Numbered from the stretch's first letter, positions 15,964 through 26,787 are shown. The stretch: DNA of 64,000 nt from Gammaproteobacteria bacterium (GCA_016191285.1 JACPPA010000014.1:1-64000), one strand, 5' to 3'. Notes: a model not told the origin generated them from the sequence alone. Program-made: numbers and translations.

Positions 15964-17664
15964 CTAAAACAACTCCCCCGCCCGCTCTCCAAAAAATCCC
16001 GCCGGCCATTTATCGATAAACTCGCCATCCGCGCGAATCCGTAGGCGCTTGAAGACAGTCTGATCATTCGGGATGTGGATGAAATAAACGGATATATCGT
16101 CCGGCGTCAGGGCAAAGGTATTGGGTGGCAACTCACCGTCGGTCGTTTCGCGAATGCGGCGAAGGACGCGGAGCATCAGGTGCTCGCTGTGTGTCTCGAT
16201 CAAAAATATTACATCGGCTTCCCGAATTCGAGACGCAAACAAGTCGCCGAAGCCCATCTGGGTCTTGGGGTGTAGATGAAGCTCTGGCTGCTCCACCGCG
16301 ACAATGCCGCGGCGTGTTTCGAGTGCGGCGACCACCACTGGCAGTAGTTGCGAGATCCCAACGCCGATATCTCGCGCGTGCACCGTTGTGCGGGTTCGCT
16401 CGTCGACGATTCCCAGGCTCGTCACAGTCGGTGCGCGTTCGAGCAATCGTTTTACTTCATCGAGATTCTCTTCGGCATCGGCGCCACCAAGGAGGCCAAC
16501 CAAGTACTGCCACTCGTCGAGTTCCTTGTAGTTGCGTCGAATTAGCCGGTAGCCAGTCTCGAAGCGATCGTCTCTCGCAATCCAGTCGTTGACGCGATCA
16601 AGAAAGGTCTGGGTCTCGGTATTCAGAATATCCCATGCCCTGCTGCCATCGGCCCAACGCCCGATCATCGGCGAACGCTGTGCCGTACTGGTACGGTCCG
16701 GGATATTCCGATACGGGCCTAGGTACACGATGTCATCGAGCAAATCCCGAAGCAGGTCCAGGGGGCCGACGATTAAGGCGCTTAAGACGGCCGATATCAC
16801 CATATCGGTTTGAAAAACACTCGCTCGCTCGTCCGTTTGCCATGTGCCTGCAGGGAAAGTGAGCCTTTGTCCTCTCGGCGGAATTCCGTCAGGACAGGTC
16901 GGTAACGCGATGTCGCCCACGAATACTCTGAGTTTTCCTCTGAAATTGCCCCACTTTTTAAACGTTTCTGAAATACATTCATCTAGGTAGTCACCAAACG
17001 TTTCACTGTCGGCGTCCGCTTCCGCATCGACCTGTGCAAACGCTGATTCCAAATCTTCTAGATTGATATCCGCAGAACCTTCCGAATCCAAATCTTCGGG
17101 CCAGCCTTCGCCCCCAAACAGGGGATGATAGATATCCAGGAACTTCAGCCGCACATCCTTGGCATCCGCTTGCTGCTCAATGATCGCCAGGGGTTTGTCG
17201 TTGATATCGATGCGCAAGGTCGAGGCATAGGGCGTCTGCCGGATTTCGCTCCAGTGAATACTTAAAGCAACGGTGACATCGTTGACGCCTTTCAGCACTT
17301 TATCGGGTTGGTAAAGCGCTGCGTTGACGGATTCAAGCGTTAACCATTCGTCGCCAAGTAAAAAATTTGGCAATTCGCGTTCGGATAGATCAAGCACTGC
17401 CACGAAGCGCATGGGTTCCATCGAGTCGTTACTGTGCAGTAGATTCCGATAGCCACCCAGGTCCATAGCGGCCCCGCCCATCAAGGTCAGGTCCGCATCC
17501 AAATTGTTGCGGCCGAGGATTTCGTGCAGGTAGGCGAGTGCCTGTAACACAGTGCTCTTGCCGGCACTGTTCGGACCGAACAATAGCGTGATCGGTTTGA
17601 GTTCAATTCGCTGTGGATCGCGAATGCCCTTGAAGTTCTGGATGGTGAGTGATTTTAGGAGCAT
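15964..17664 (-). CDS. SMC/OLD-like AAA ATPase with C-terminal DUF3696 tail
   Basis: The 566-residue protein begins IQNFKGIRDPQRIELKPITL, then Walker A GPNSAGKST (30-38). The middle insertion is long, followed by the ABC-type signature region RDIGVGISQLLPVVVAAL, Walker B IVAVEQPELHLHPK and the switch ETHSEHLMLRVLRRI. The last residues, FIDKWPAGFFGERAGELF, match the DUF3696 tail. Such ATPases drive nucleases in OLD, Gabija and PARIS-like defense pairs. No TOPRIM domain is fused here. The start overlaps hsdS by ten bases and the next gene follows after two bases, so this pair is built into the restriction operon. Confidence 0.8.
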   Translation of the reverse strand: MLLKSLTIQNFKGIRDPQRIELKPITLLFGPNSAGKSTVLQALAYLHEILGRNNLDADLTLMGGAAMDLGGYRNLLHSNDSMEPMRFVAVLDLSERELPNFLLGDEWLTLESVNAALYQPDKVLKGVNDVTVALSIHWSEIRQTPYASTLRIDINDKPLAIIEQQADAKDVRLKFLDIYHPLFGGEGWPEDLDSEGSADINLEDLESAFAQVDAEADADSETFGDYLDECISETFKKWGNFRGKLRVFVGDIALPTCPDGIPPRGQRLTFPAGTWQTDERASVFQTDMVISAVLSALIVGPLDLLRDLLDDIVYLGPYRNIPDRTSTAQRSPMIGRWADGSRAWDILNTETQTFLDRVNDWIARDDRFETGYRLIRRNYKELDEWQYLVGLLGGADAEENLDEVKRLLERAPTVTSLGIVDERTRTTVHARDIGVGISQLLPVVVAALETRRGIVAVEQPELHLHPKTQMGFGDLFASRIREADVIFLIETHSEHLMLRVLRRIRETTDGELPPNTFALTPDDISVYFIHIPNDQTVFKRLRIRADGEFIDKWPAGFFGERAGELF

Positions 17665-18836
17665 GTCAGTGATGTCATCGGCTCGCTGCTATCTTCGAGG
17701 GGCATAGCGGCTTTCGAGAGCTCGCCGCGGAAAGCGCGGTGCTGGAGGCTCGCGAAGAGCGCGTCCAACTCCCTTAGCGAAGCGCGCTGTGCAGTCTTCA
17801 CCTTCTCCACTGCAGTGACTCGGCGGGCGAATTCACGCTGCAATTCGATGGGGGGCACTGGGACGACAAGATTTCGCAGCAAGGCCAAATTGATATTTTT
17901 CTGCGCAGATTCGGGCGCAGCGTCTTCAAGCGCCTTCTGGAGAAAGGAAAGCCAACTGCGCACGAACTGCACCGTTGCGAATTCCTCAGCACGAAAACCC
18001 ACGATGCTGTCGGGGAAGCACGCGTCGAAGGTGAGAATTCCAGTCTTCGCAATATTCGCGGCAATCGTGATGCACAGCGTTCCCGCTGGCCACATTTTGC
18101 TCTGCCGCAGCCCAACTTCAGAATAAGTGCTGTGATATTCGCGAATATATCCATCGCAGTTCGCGACTTCGCCTGTTTGTACCAATGGGTAAGGCCCGCC
18201 TAAGAGTTCTGGTGCATTTCGCGGACGATGCTTGGAAGCACCACGGTCAAGCGTGCCAACTTCGGAGAACAATTTTCGCGACCAACTTTTTAGATTAATA
18301 ACGGGGTCGCCGAAGAGGTCGAGAAAGATAGATTGGGCGAGGGAGTCGAGTTGAACGAGAGCAGCACGGCGCTTGGCCCGCAACGCCTCCGCCCGGTCCA
18401 GCACCTCCGCAATCCGCCGCTGTTCCGCCAGCGGCGGCAGCTTTAGTTTCTGTCGATATGCGTCCTCGCGATTAAGGCCCGGTACAGCCGCCGCCTTGTT
18501 TAGCCGAGTAAGACCAAGACCTTTGAGTCGATAGGCGAGCCATCGAAGGTCAGTCTTCGTCGCGCTCCCGTCGATGAAGTAGGTCGTATCAATTGGCCAG
18601 CATGGGGCGGGAGACAGATGCACTTCACCGAACGAACCCTTCCGTCCAACGACGATTGTTGGTCCTTCGGTGATTGGTTCGGTGTGCCGCCCGACTATAC
18701 CGTTTGAGCCATAGACCGCGATTTCGCCTCCTGCTCGTTTTTCCTCGGGCAGACTCTTCCCATATTTGAACTCGCAGACTTCGCCGAGGGAAACCTCCGG
18801 CCATTCATCCTTCGTCATTCGACCTTCGGACTTCAC
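17655..18836 (-). CDS. hsdS: Type I restriction-modification specificity subunit
   Basis: The 393-residue protein has two target-recognition domains. The first starts [17 protein letters not shown] and ends [27 protein letters not shown], the conserved helical spacer. The second starts [14 protein letters not shown] and ends [36 protein letters not shown]. It sets the bipartite DNA target of the methylase and nuclease. The GTG start at 18836 overlaps the hsdM stop (GTGA) and has GGAGGGG about eight bases upstream. An ATG six codons later is an alternative. It overlaps the ATPase gene by ten bases. Confidence 0.92.
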   Translation of the reverse strand: MKSEGRMTKDEWPEVSLGEVCEFKYGKSLPEEKRAGGEIAVYGSNGIVGRHTEPITEGPTIVVGRKGSFGEVHLSPAPCWPIDTTYFIDGSATKTDLRWLAYRLKGLGLTRLNKAAAVPGLNREDAYRQKLKLPPLAEQRRIAEVLDRAEALRAKRRAALVQLDSLAQSIFLDLFGDPVINLKSWSRKLFSEVGTLDRGASKHRPRNAPELLGGPYPLVQTGEVANCDGYIREYHSTYSEVGLRQSKMWPAGTLCITIAANIAKTGILTFDACFPDSIVGFRAEEFATVQFVRSWLSFLQKALEDAAPESAQKNINLALLRNLVVPVPPIELQREFARRVTAVEKVKTAQRASLRELDALFASLQHRAFRGELSKAAMPLEDSSEPMTSLTCS

Positions 18837-20518
18837 TTCAGCATCCCCTCCAGTTCCTTCATGCCCTGCTGAATCTCCGCCTCCAGTTGGCCGAGGGCTT
18901 TCAGGATTTCGCTTGGGCTGCGGTGCGCGACTTCGGCGTGGACGACTTCCTTGTAGCGGTTGAGCGAGAGGTCGTAGCCCTGCGCGGCGAGGTCGGCCTT
19001 GGGCACGCAGAAGCTTTGCGCGGTGCGTGGGCGGTTCATTTCCCCCTCACCCCGGCCCTCTCCCTCGAGGGGAGAGGGAGAAAGACATCGCCAGCGCGCG
19101 AGGATGTCGGGTAGGTTGTTCTTCGCGTGGTCTTCGGCAGTCAAGACTGGATTCCCGCTTTCGCGGGAATAACAGGAAGGCACTGGACCGAGCTTTTCCA
19201 GCGGCAGCAGCGCTGAGCGTTTGTCGTCTAGGCTCCAGCCGTCGGCCTCCACATCGTAGAACCAGACTTGATCCGTGCGTCCGCCCTTCGTGAAAACGAT
19301 GATGGCGGTGGAAACACCCGCGTAGGGTTTGAACACGCCCGAGGGCAGCGATATCACCGCCTCCAGTTGATTCTCTTCGATCAGCGCGCGACGTAGCGCG
19401 GTGTGTGCCTTGCTGGAACCAAACAGCACGCCATCCGGCACAATCACGGCGGCGCGGCCGCCGTTCTTCAACAGTCGCAGAATCAAGGCGATGAAGAGCA
19501 GTTCGGTTTTGCGGGTCTTGACCATTCGTAGGAGCGACGGATGAATGTCCTCTTCGTCCAGATTGCCTTTGAACGGTGGGTTCGCGAGGACTACATCGAA
19601 GCGATTGACTGCTTTATCGGGGAAGTTTTCGGTGAAGCTCGCACTCAGCGTGTCTTGATAATGGATCTGCGGGGACTCCACACCGTGCAGCAACAGGTTC
19701 ATCGCGGCAATGCGGAGCATGGTGGCATCGAAGTCAAAGCCGTTCAGCATCCGGGCGCGAATGTGCTCCCAATGCGGTTCCAACAAATCGCCGGTGAAGA
19801 CGCGCTCGGTCTTGCCATCGACTTGCGCCTCATAGGTCCCCTCGGGTGATGAATATTTCTGGAGCAGAAATTCCATGCAGCCAACCAGGAAGCCTCCGGT
19901 GCCGCATGCAGGATCGGCCACTGTCTCGGTGGGTTTCGGGTCCAGCATCTCCACCATCAGACGAATAATGTGGCGGGGCGTGCGGAACTGGCCGTTGATC
20001 CCTGCGGTGGTGAGTTTGGAGAGCAGGTATTCGTAGAGATCGCCCTTGGTATCGCCTTCCGTCAGTGGCAGGCTCTCGACCATGTTGACCGCCTGCACCA
20101 GCAAGGTCGGTTTCTGGATCATGAGCTGCGCGTCTTTGAAGTATTCCTTGAACGTGCTGTGGGCCGCGTCACTCTCGGCGCCGACCGTGACAATCTGTTT
20201 GAAATGCTTGAACACGCGGTCGCGCACGAAGGGCAGCATGTCGTCCGCCGGCAGATGCCGATAGCGCGACCAGCGTAGGGTTTGTGGATCGATTTTCTTC
20301 TCTTCCTCGGTCCCGGCCGGGTCGACGGTGAATATGGTGTCGAACGGCTTTCCGGTTCGCGCGGCGCGCTTCTCATTGCGGGTCTCCACAATGTCGAGCA
20401 GTCGCGAGAACATCAGAAAGGTAATCTGCTCGATGACGGTCAGCGGGTTGGTGATGCCCCCGGTCCAGAAGGCGGTCCAGAGCTGGTCGATGCGGCTTTT
20501 CAACTCGCCGTTGATCAT
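18833..20518 (-). CDS. hsdM: Type I restriction-modification N6-adenine methylase subunit
   Basis: The 561-residue protein contains the HsdM N-terminal helical domain, methylase motif [11 protein letters not shown] (201-210) and motif IV NPPF (313-316), and ends [23 protein letters not shown]. It methylates adenine together with HsdS. Two segments do not belong to the family pattern: CYSRESGNP near 448-457 and [15 protein letters not shown] near 478-493. Both are translations of dispersed DNA repeats inserted in frame in a region between the methylase core and the C-terminal helices. The gene ends in a four-base overlap with hsdS and follows hsdR by 15 bases. Confidence 0.93.
   Translation of the reverse strand: MINGELKSRIDQLWTAFWTGGITNPLTVIEQITFLMFSRLLDIVETRNEKRAARTGKPFDTIFTVDPAGTEEEKKIDPQTLRWSRYRHLPADDMLPFVRDRVFKHFKQIVTVGAESDAAHSTFKEYFKDAQLMIQKPTLLVQAVNMVESLPLTEGDTKGDLYEYLLSKLTTAGINGQFRTPRHIIRLMVEMLDPKPTETVADPACGTGGFLVGCMEFLLQKYSSPEGTYEAQVDGKTERVFTGDLLEPHWEHIRARMLNGFDFDATMLRIAAMNLLLHGVESPQIHYQDTLSASFTENFPDKAVNRFDVVLANPPFKGNLDEEDIHPSLLRMVKTRKTELLFIALILRLLKNGGRAAVIVPDGVLFGSSKAHTALRRALIEENQLEAVISLPSGVFKPYAGVSTAIIVFTKGGRTDQVWFYDVEADGWSLDDKRSALLPLEKLGPVPSCYSRESGNPVLTAEDHAKNNLPDILARWRCLSPSPLEGEGRGEGEMNRPRTAQSFCVPKADLAAQGYDLSLNRYKEVVHAEVAHRSPSEILKALGQLEAEIQQGMKELEGMLK
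19039..19085. repeat. Dispersed CTCTCCC/GGGAGAG repeat inside hsdM
   Basis: The block CTCTCCCTCGAGGGGAGAGG with flanking CCCCTCACCCCGGC is a common dispersed repeat type in proteobacterial intergenic regions. Here it is inserted in frame in hsdM and encodes [15 protein letters not shown]. Confidence 0.6.
19148..19173. repeat. Dispersed ATTCCCGC/GCGGGAAT palindrome inside hsdM
   Basis: The perfect palindrome ATTCCCGC-TTTC-GCGGGAAT, a common dispersed bacterial repeat, lies in frame within hsdM and encodes the peptide CYSRESGNP. It is 62 bases from a second, different repeat insertion in the same gene. Confidence 0.65.
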
Positions 20519-20533
20519 GGATGTAGATACTCC

Positions 20534-23500
20534 CTAAAGTTCAGGTGGCGCAAAGTCGCCAATGATTCTGACAATTTCCCCTGCCTCGGCATCTGGGAAC
20601 ACACCATCGAGTCCCTCGGCGTCTACTACTGTGAAGGGATCCTCATACAGGCGCGTCAGCTCGATGGAACCGTAGCGCGCGATGTGGTTCTGCAGCAGGC
20701 TTAAGAAACGCGTTTGTTTCGCGGTGAGTCGGGGATGTTTCTGCACGAAATCCGCGAAACGCGCGGCCACGGCGGCCGGTTCGAGGCCCACGAGATCCCG
20801 AATCATAAAATCCAACGGGGGCGCGACGTCGTAAAACTCGGCTAGCGTATCCAATGACACGCCGGGGTGTTGGGTCAACACCAGTGAATTCAATTGAGAG
20901 AGTTCGGCGGGGGTCACTGGCTCCAAACCACGAATTTTTTTTAACACCGGCTCGCTATCGAACAGGCTGGTTAAGATCTCTTCGACTTGCTTCTTGTACA
21001 GCGCCATATCCACCGAATGCAGGGACGAGGAGCGGCGGCCAGAGATCACCCCACTGTCCGTCACGTCCACAACTTTTGTTGATGCCCCGGTCCCGATTGC
21101 GCTGGCCTGATGGTGAATGATGTCGCGTAATTCGATGCGTACGTGTTCAAGGTCGGGCCTCGTTACGGCACTCCAGAACGCGGCGGATTTGATCCGCGCG
21201 ATGACCTCGGCCTTGGCCTTGACGGGGCTCAAGTGCATCTGCAAACCATTAATCTGATCCATCGCCTGAATGCGGAGGTCTGCAAGACGGCTGGAACCTT
21301 TTAGATGTTCGAGCAGCATGCGAGTGAGCAACAGATCAAATTGGCGGGCATCCGTCGCCCCGCGGATATCGACCCATTGCATCAGCGGCGCCATATCGGC
21401 CCGGAGTGCGGCGACGGTGGCCGGCGCAAACTGCCGCAGGACTTCATGCCGGGAAAGTTCGCGCTTGGAACGCCACTTTTCGCGTACTGCGATCGTTTCC
21501 TCGGGCAAGCTACTCAAATCTTGTTCGAGCAGATGAATCGTCGCTTCGAACAACGACAGGTCCGGCGCATTGAGCGCAGCTTCCGCCAGATCGAGCCGGG
21601 CCTCGAACAGCAGCTGCATCAGGGATTTCGAAACCGTTGGTTCTTTATGCTGATAGTGAAAATCAAAGTAGTCGAAATTGCCCCAGTGATCGAATACGCG
21701 AAAGAATTTCTTGTTATTGCCGGGGCCGAAGAGGTTCTCACAAAGCCGTGTACCCCGGCCGAGCATTTGCCAGAACTTAACTTTCGATAGCACGGGTTTC
21801 GCGAAGACGAGATTGACGATTTCCGGGATATCGATGCCGGTATCCAGCATATCGACAGATATCGCAATCGTCAGCGGGTTCTTCGGATCCTTAAAATCAT
21901 CAATGAGCTGCTCGGCTCTGGGATCGTAATTGTCGATCACCTGGCACAGGCGTCCACCATATTGTGGATAAAGGTCGTCGAATACTTTGCGAAGAAGTAC
22001 CGCGTGCTCGTGGTTGCGGGCAAAGATAATGCTTTTGCCGACCAGCTGTCCCGTGGCGTCGCGGACACCGTTCTCCATGAGATTCCGGATGATGTGGCGA
22101 TTGGTGTCCTTGTTATAGACGGCTTTATCCAAGTCCCTCGCTTCAAAATCGAAGAATCTCGGCGATTCGCCTTGATCCTCCAACTCTATTCGTTGCTCCT
22201 CTGTCAGTTGCTCGTATTTGATGCCGCGCCGCAGAAATTCCGTTTGATACGTGTGCACTTCGTAAGGAACCAAGAAACCCTCTTGTACCGCGCGTTCGTA
22301 ATCGTAATTGAATGTGGGATTCTTAATGTCACACTCGAAGAGGCGGAAAGTATTCCGTAATACGAACTCAACCGGGGTTGCGGTCAATCCCACCTGCAAA
22401 CAATCGAAATAGAGAAACAGATCCCCGTACAGGTTGTAGATCGATCGATGAGATTCATCGGCGATCAAGAGATCAAAGAATCCCACGTCGAATGATTGAT
22501 ACGAACGGATCATCGCTGGATAAGTCGCGAAGTAAATGCGTTGGTCGCGATCGCTGGCGGTACGTGCGGTGACGCGCACCATGGGTTCTGACAGAAAATT
22601 CCCGAAGGCGTTGAATGCCTGCTTACGGAGTTCCTTTCGATCGCACAGGAATAGCACGCGCTTAACCCAGCCTGCGCGAATCAACAGATCAACCAGTGCG
22701 ACCGCGACGCGGGTTTTTCCCGTGCCGGTCGCCTGCACCAGTAGTGTCTTGCGACGCTTGCGGGTAAACGATTCGGTAACCCGCTTGATTGCTTCGTGCT
22801 GGTAGATGCGGTCGACGATTTCCTTCTTCGGAGAAAAAATCTCGAGCGCCTGGCGGGAACTGCGCAGGCGCATCTGAAACTGTAGGCTGTCGCGCGAATA
22901 AAAGCCGAAGATTTTTCTCGGCGGCAGGCCCTGAGCGTCATCCCAAATCCAGGTCTCGTATCCATTGGTGTAGAAGATGACTGGCCGCTGACCGTACCTC
23001 TGTTCTAGACCATCCGCATATAGGCGGGCCTGCGTCTGTCCCTTTTCAGGTTTTTCGGCAGTTCTCTTCGCTTCGATAACCGCCAGCGGTTTACCGTCTT
23101 CGTCCCACAGTACGTAGTCCGCGTAGCCGAGACCAGTATCCGTCGGCTGGTGCTGGACCTCCCATTCCAATCCGACTTGCTCAGTGCTTTCACCATTCAC
23201 GCCAATGTTCCAACCGGCCGCAACCAGCGCGCTGTCGATTAGGCGATTGCGCGTTTCGGTTTCGTTGAAGTCCAAAGAATTCGCGACATCATCACCGACC
23301 TTGGCCATTCTGCGCGCAAAGGATGACAGCTTGCTCCGCTCGCTGACCGACGCAGAGTTTTCACCGAGGATCGCCGGTTCGCAATCGAGAGATATACTCG
23401 GATTGAACCGCTCCCGAAGACGAGCCTGCAACTCGCCCGCGCTTTTTTGCGCCGCTTCAAGTTCTTCCATTAACTTTGTGAGCTGAGCCTCCTGCTCGGC

Positions 23501-24034
23501 GACTTTCTGAATAGCCGCTTTCTTATCCCGCTTCAGCTGCGACTTCGATTCCGAATCGTCGTTAACCATCTCTGGTTCGATAAATTCACCGCATCGCTTC
23601 TGATCTCCGTTTAGGTAGGTCCCGAAGTACCAACGACCAAGGTCATAGCATTCCTTCAAGATCCAGTTCGCGGTCTTCACTGAAATGCTATTACCGTGCG
23701 CCGCCTTATTGCCGTGGTCTCTAACCGCATGCAGTTTGTACACGACTGGCAAGGGTACTGCTGCTTTAAAGGACGGATTGCTCAGCATCTCGTTCAGATT
23801 TGGATCTGGCGGAATCGCGAAATCGAGGTAGCGATAGATCGAGGCAACGACACGCTCCGCAAACATCCGGAGTTTGACTAGCGCGCTTTGGGGGTCGGAG
23901 TGCGCGTAATTCTCAGCGAAGCCACCCAAGGCCGCGAGATCCGGAGACCCGTCGCGCAGAAATTCAAAATTAATCGATTGCATCAGCTGCGTATCCATAA
24001 CCCTGTGGAGAGCAAGCCCCATGCCATCACGCAT
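20534..24034 (-). CDS. hsdR: Type I restriction endonuclease/translocase subunit
   Basis: The 1166-residue protein has an N-terminal DUF4145-like helical domain (about 30-145), a coiled coil (about 160-210), and a PD-(D/E)xK nuclease with ETRNRLID, D306 in [12 protein letters not shown] and EAK at 321-323. The SF2 translocase follows with Walker A ATGTGKT (435-441), DESH (526-529) and QMLGRGTR downstream. The C-terminal helical domain binds the methylase. All key residues are present, so restriction should be functional. ATG 24034 overlaps the sigma-54 activator stop by eight bases; an ATG at 23998 is an alternative start. Confidence 0.93.
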   Translation of the reverse strand: MRDGMGLALHRVMDTQLMQSINFEFLRDGSPDLAALGGFAENYAHSDPQSALVKLRMFAERVVASIYRYLDFAIPPDPNLNEMLSNPSFKAAVPLPVVYKLHAVRDHGNKAAHGNSISVKTANWILKECYDLGRWYFGTYLNGDQKRCGEFIEPEMVNDDSESKSQLKRDKKAAIQKVAEQEAQLTKLMEELEAAQKSAGELQARLRERFNPSISLDCEPAILGENSASVSERSKLSSFARRMAKVGDDVANSLDFNETETRNRLIDSALVAAGWNIGVNGESTEQVGLEWEVQHQPTDTGLGYADYVLWDEDGKPLAVIEAKRTAEKPEKGQTQARLYADGLEQRYGQRPVIFYTNGYETWIWDDAQGLPPRKIFGFYSRDSLQFQMRLRSSRQALEIFSPKKEIVDRIYQHEAIKRVTESFTRKRRKTLLVQATGTGKTRVAVALVDLLIRAGWVKRVLFLCDRKELRKQAFNAFGNFLSEPMVRVTARTASDRDQRIYFATYPAMIRSYQSFDVGFFDLLIADESHRSIYNLYGDLFLYFDCLQVGLTATPVEFVLRNTFRLFECDIKNPTFNYDYERAVQEGFLVPYEVHTYQTEFLRRGIKYEQLTEEQRIELEDQGESPRFFDFEARDLDKAVYNKDTNRHIIRNLMENGVRDATGQLVGKSIIFARNHEHAVLLRKVFDDLYPQYGGRLCQVIDNYDPRAEQLIDDFKDPKNPLTIAISVDMLDTGIDIPEIVNLVFAKPVLSKVKFWQMLGRGTRLCENLFGPGNNKKFFRVFDHWGNFDYFDFHYQHKEPTVSKSLMQLLFEARLDLAEAALNAPDLSLFEATIHLLEQDLSSLPEETIAVREKWRSKRELSRHEVLRQFAPATVAALRADMAPLMQWVDIRGATDARQFDLLLTRMLLEHLKGSSRLADLRIQAMDQINGLQMHLSPVKAKAEVIARIKSAAFWSAVTRPDLEHVRIELRDIIHHQASAIGTGASTKVVDVTDSGVISGRRSSSLHSVDMALYKKQVEEILTSLFDSEPVLKKIRGLEPVTPAELSQLNSLVLTQHPGVSLDTLAEFYDVAPPLDFMIRDLVGLEPAAVAARFADFVQKHPRLTAKQTRFLSLLQNHIARYGSIELTRLYEDPFTVVDAEGLDGVFPDAEAGEIVRIIGDFAPPEL

Positions 24035-25547
24035 TAATCCCGTATTTCGCGAGCCAGTTTTTCAATGTCTGATAACTCGGCAAACCGAGTAGCTCCGCAG
24101 CCTTAGTTTTGTTTCCACCTGCCTCTGACATCGCGCGCTCAAGGTAGTGACGCGCCACCTCCGCCAAGATTCCTTGCAAATCAACTCCGTCACCAAAAGC
24201 TCGGTCAAGAACATTTGCAGATCTATCAGACGTATCTAACAGCGCGTCGCGAAGCTCTTCCTTGGAAATGAACGCGCCCTCCGACCAAATCGCCGCGCGG
24301 GTGAGCGTATTCAACAATTCACGAACATTACCAGGCCATGGATGATTTAATAGAAGATTTTTTGCGCTTGAGGAAAGTTTTTTCTCGACCCAAGCTGTTT
24401 CCGCAGTACTGGAGCTATTCACTCGACCTAATAAGTGATCAATAAGGAGCGAAAGATCACCAATGCGCTCGCGAAGCGGTGGTAGGCGAAGAACCGCAAC
24501 CGCCAAACGATAGAACAAATCTTCGCGGAACCTCCCTGCCGCAACCTCGTGAGCAAGATTCCGATTAGTCGCGGCAACGATTCGAACGTCTACGTTCCTC
24601 GGTCGGGTCGCGCCGACTGCTACCACCTGTTTCGCCTCCAACGCCCGCAGCAGCTTCACCTGAGCCGAAAGTGGTAACTCACCAATTTCGTCCAGAAACA
24701 ACGTGCCGCCGTCTGCTTCTTCAAAATGTCCAGTGCGATCTGCGGCAGCCCCCGTAAAGGCGCCCTTCTTGTGGCCAAAGAACTCGGATTCGACTAGCTC
24801 AGGGGAGACGGCACCACAATTCACCGGGATAAACGGTTTAGAGTGCCGCAGACTGGCATTGTGAATTGCGCGAGCTAACAACTCCTTACCGGTTCCGCTT
24901 TCACCCTCAATCAAGATCGGAACATTCCGTACCGCTGCTTTTCTTGCCTTCGAGATCGCGCGTGCCATCGTTTCGCTGCGGTAAACGATGTCACCAAAGG
25001 TCGATGGGGCCGGAACCTCTCCTGAGGCAAGGGCGGATAGGTCGCGATCTGGGCCTCGGAAAAACTCTGGGACGTACTCCGCAGACATCTCAAACGGGAT
25101 GGAAACCGATTTCACACCGTGATCTCGAGAAGATTCAACCAGCTCGGCGGGAAAGCGAGTTTTCGCCACGATAATCCACACTGCCGCCATTGCAGGTGTC
25201 CCTGGACTCAGGTGGTAAGTTAATTTGATGGCCTCCCCATACTTCTGACGCAATACATTTACCTTGGCGGTCACCGTCTTGTAGATCTCGCCGAAATGCG
25301 TTGGTGATGACAGTGAAGCAAGAGCCATCTCAATCGGACAACTCACTTTCGGTTCCAGCCATTTCACGAACAGAGTTGTTTCGGATTTCGGGTAGTTGCT
25401 TAGCAGAACCGCCAAATCGTAACGGCGTTGGGTCATGGCCTGCGCGATCGGCCCTATCCCCGCTTCTTTATTCCCAATGGCAGCTTTTAGATCCGTCTGT
25501 CCAACCCATGCGAGCAAGATATTGGTAGGTTTTCCAGAGGCGACCAT
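24027..25547 (-). CDS. RtcR-like sigma-54 activator with N-terminal CARF domain
   Basis: Residues 1-150 form a CARF-type domain as in RtcR (NILLAWVGQTDL, HFGEIYKTV, LTYHLSPGTPAM at 109-120, where GT-xM is the ligand-loop motif). Next is a sigma-54 AAA+ domain with Walker A GESGTGKE (215-222), GAFTGA (262-267, contacts sigma-54), Walker B GTLFLDEIGE (281-290) and HPWPGNVREL. The C-terminal Fis-type helix-turn-helix is NKTKAAELLGLPSYQTLKNW. RtcR controls RNA repair genes; here the gene overlaps hsdR, so it probably controls the restriction operon in response to a nucleotide ligand. No clear -24/-12 promoter was found upstream by eye. Confidence 0.85.
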   Translation of the reverse strand: MVASGKPTNILLAWVGQTDLKAAIGNKEAGIGPIAQAMTQRRYDLAVLLSNYPKSETTLFVKWLEPKVSCPIEMALASLSSPTHFGEIYKTVTAKVNVLRQKYGEAIKLTYHLSPGTPAMAAVWIIVAKTRFPAELVESSRDHGVKSVSIPFEMSAEYVPEFFRGPDRDLSALASGEVPAPSTFGDIVYRSETMARAISKARKAAVRNVPILIEGESGTGKELLARAIHNASLRHSKPFIPVNCGAVSPELVESEFFGHKKGAFTGAAADRTGHFEEADGGTLFLDEIGELPLSAQVKLLRALEAKQVVAVGATRPRNVDVRIVAATNRNLAHEVAAGRFREDLFYRLAVAVLRLPPLRERIGDLSLLIDHLLGRVNSSSTAETAWVEKKLSSSAKNLLLNHPWPGNVRELLNTLTRAAIWSEGAFISKEELRDALLDTSDRSANVLDRAFGDGVDLQGILAEVARHYLERAMSEAGGNKTKAAELLGLPSYQTLKNWLAKYGINA

Positions 25548-25899
25548 TTGGGCATCCTACGTTTCTTTCTCTTTATAGAAAAATATTTCTTCAGGGGCTC
25601 GTTCGCCGGGGCGGCAAGATCGACGCGCTGAAGAAAGCCGACACCTAGTGATGCCGTTGCTGTCGCGCGTAAGGAACGCTCTGGTAGCGCTCACATAACA
25701 ATTGTCTGCGTTTGATCTATGTCGGCACGTAAACTCCGATTAGGACAACGCGAGATACCCTTTGCGGTAAAAGACCCTGGAGTGGTCGCGTAGATGGCGG
25801 TCAGCACGAAGGGCAACAGTGCAGGGAACGAATCACCGAACCTGATCGGCAGCGTCGCATGAACGACGGCGAGATCTCAGTACGCTACGAGTTCTCAAG
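25548..25899. other. Intergenic stretch, no gene seen
   Basis: I see no ORF with family features and no clear sigma-54 promoter (GG-N10-GC in a TGGCAC/TTGC context). The first 60 bases, directly upstream of the CARF regulator, are AT-rich on both strands and would be the expected site of its promoter. A short open tail ending at a TAG near 25650 on the plus strand could be a gene stub but has no recognisable pattern. Confidence 0.5.
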
Positions 25900-26787
25900 T
25901 TATTCGACGGATTCCACTTCGACGATGCGATCCGCAGCCTCGATTGCACCGTCGACTGCTCGAATGCTGAGGTCGCGCTGCTTAGCTTGCGTCGCGAGCG
26001 TGTCTAATGCCGTGTAGATAGTTTCGAGAGATTTGGCGTCGAATTCGATCGTGTTGCGCGGTGGACGAGCCACGATGAGTTCGTAGACGTGCCCTGGATG
26101 CGAAAACTGAGAATCGCGCAAATACTCTAAGCGCCAAGCCTTAGCCTGCCCTTCCGAGACCGCCTTGCGAAGGTTCTTCGAATCCATCGCAAGCAGTCCG
26201 CAGACGAAGCGCCGGCCGAGGAAATCTACGGCATCAAAGTCGTGATCGCCCCTGCTTGGCTGCCCACCGCGGCCGGCATGGAAGTACCGGAGCAGTGATC
26301 CGCGCCGCTGCTCGATCACTGCTCGCACCTGCTCCGAAAACCGGCGTCGGGCGACGCGGGCATCGGCGTATTCCACAGGATCCGCGTGACGGTTGGCCGC
26401 ATGCGCGACATAGAGCGAAGAGGTCCACATCGCCGCTGAATCGAGGGCCTGACTAACCGAGTCGGCCTCTGTCAACCGGACATCGCCCGCGAACGTCGAC
26501 GTCAACGGTGGGCTCCACGTTTCGAGGGGACGCCCTTTTTTGAGCCAGGCCGCCAGCGCTTCGCACACGAGTTCGAGTTGCCCAAGGATGTCCTGCGCAC
26601 CATCTGGATACATGCAGTGAAGGACGTACTCATCGATAAGCGGGCGGACGCCGACATCCACGCCCCCCAGCGTCGCCGCGACGGCAATCGCAATCCTTTC
26701 CCCTGAATGTGGGCTGGGCTCGACGTAAACCGCCCGCCACTTAGCTTGGTACAAGGGCCGACGTGGGAATTCTGCCGGATCGTTCAT
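25900..26787 (-). CDS. HipA-like-kinase partner protein (DUF3037-like)
   Basis: The 295-residue protein starts YQAKWRAVYVEPSPHSGERIAIAVAA, resembling the beginning of DUF3037 proteins, which usually follow short HipA-like kinases. The rest is mixed alpha/beta with no clear catalytic motif or membrane segment. Its ATG overlaps the stop of the kinase gene (ATGA), showing they are one unit. The pair is probably a toxin-antitoxin or defense module. The family assignment is tentative and rests on the N-terminus and the gene pairing. Confidence 0.5.
   Translation of the reverse strand: MNDPAEFPRRPLYQAKWRAVYVEPSPHSGERIAIAVAATLGGVDVGVRPLIDEYVLHCMYPDGAQDILGQLELVCEALAAWLKKGRPLETWSPPLTSTFAGDVRLTEADSVSQALDSAAMWTSSLYVAHAANRHADPVEYADARVARRRFSEQVRAVIEQRRGSLLRYFHAGRGGQPSRGDHDFDAVDFLGRRFVCGLLAMDSKNLRKAVSEGQAKAWRLEYLRDSQFSHPGHVYELIVARPPRNTIEFDAKSLETIYTALDTLATQAKQRDLSIRAVDGAIEAADRIVEVESVE

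Noticed and set aside
18766-19293. Plus-strand ORFs opposite hsdM and hsdS
   Set aside because: They are shadows of well-conserved restriction genes; part of their sequence is just the dispersed repeats read in reverse.
24027-25547. Evidence for a CRISPR system from the CARF domain
   Set aside because: No repeat-spacer array and no cas gene is in the window. CARF also occurs in RtcR regulators unrelated to CRISPR.
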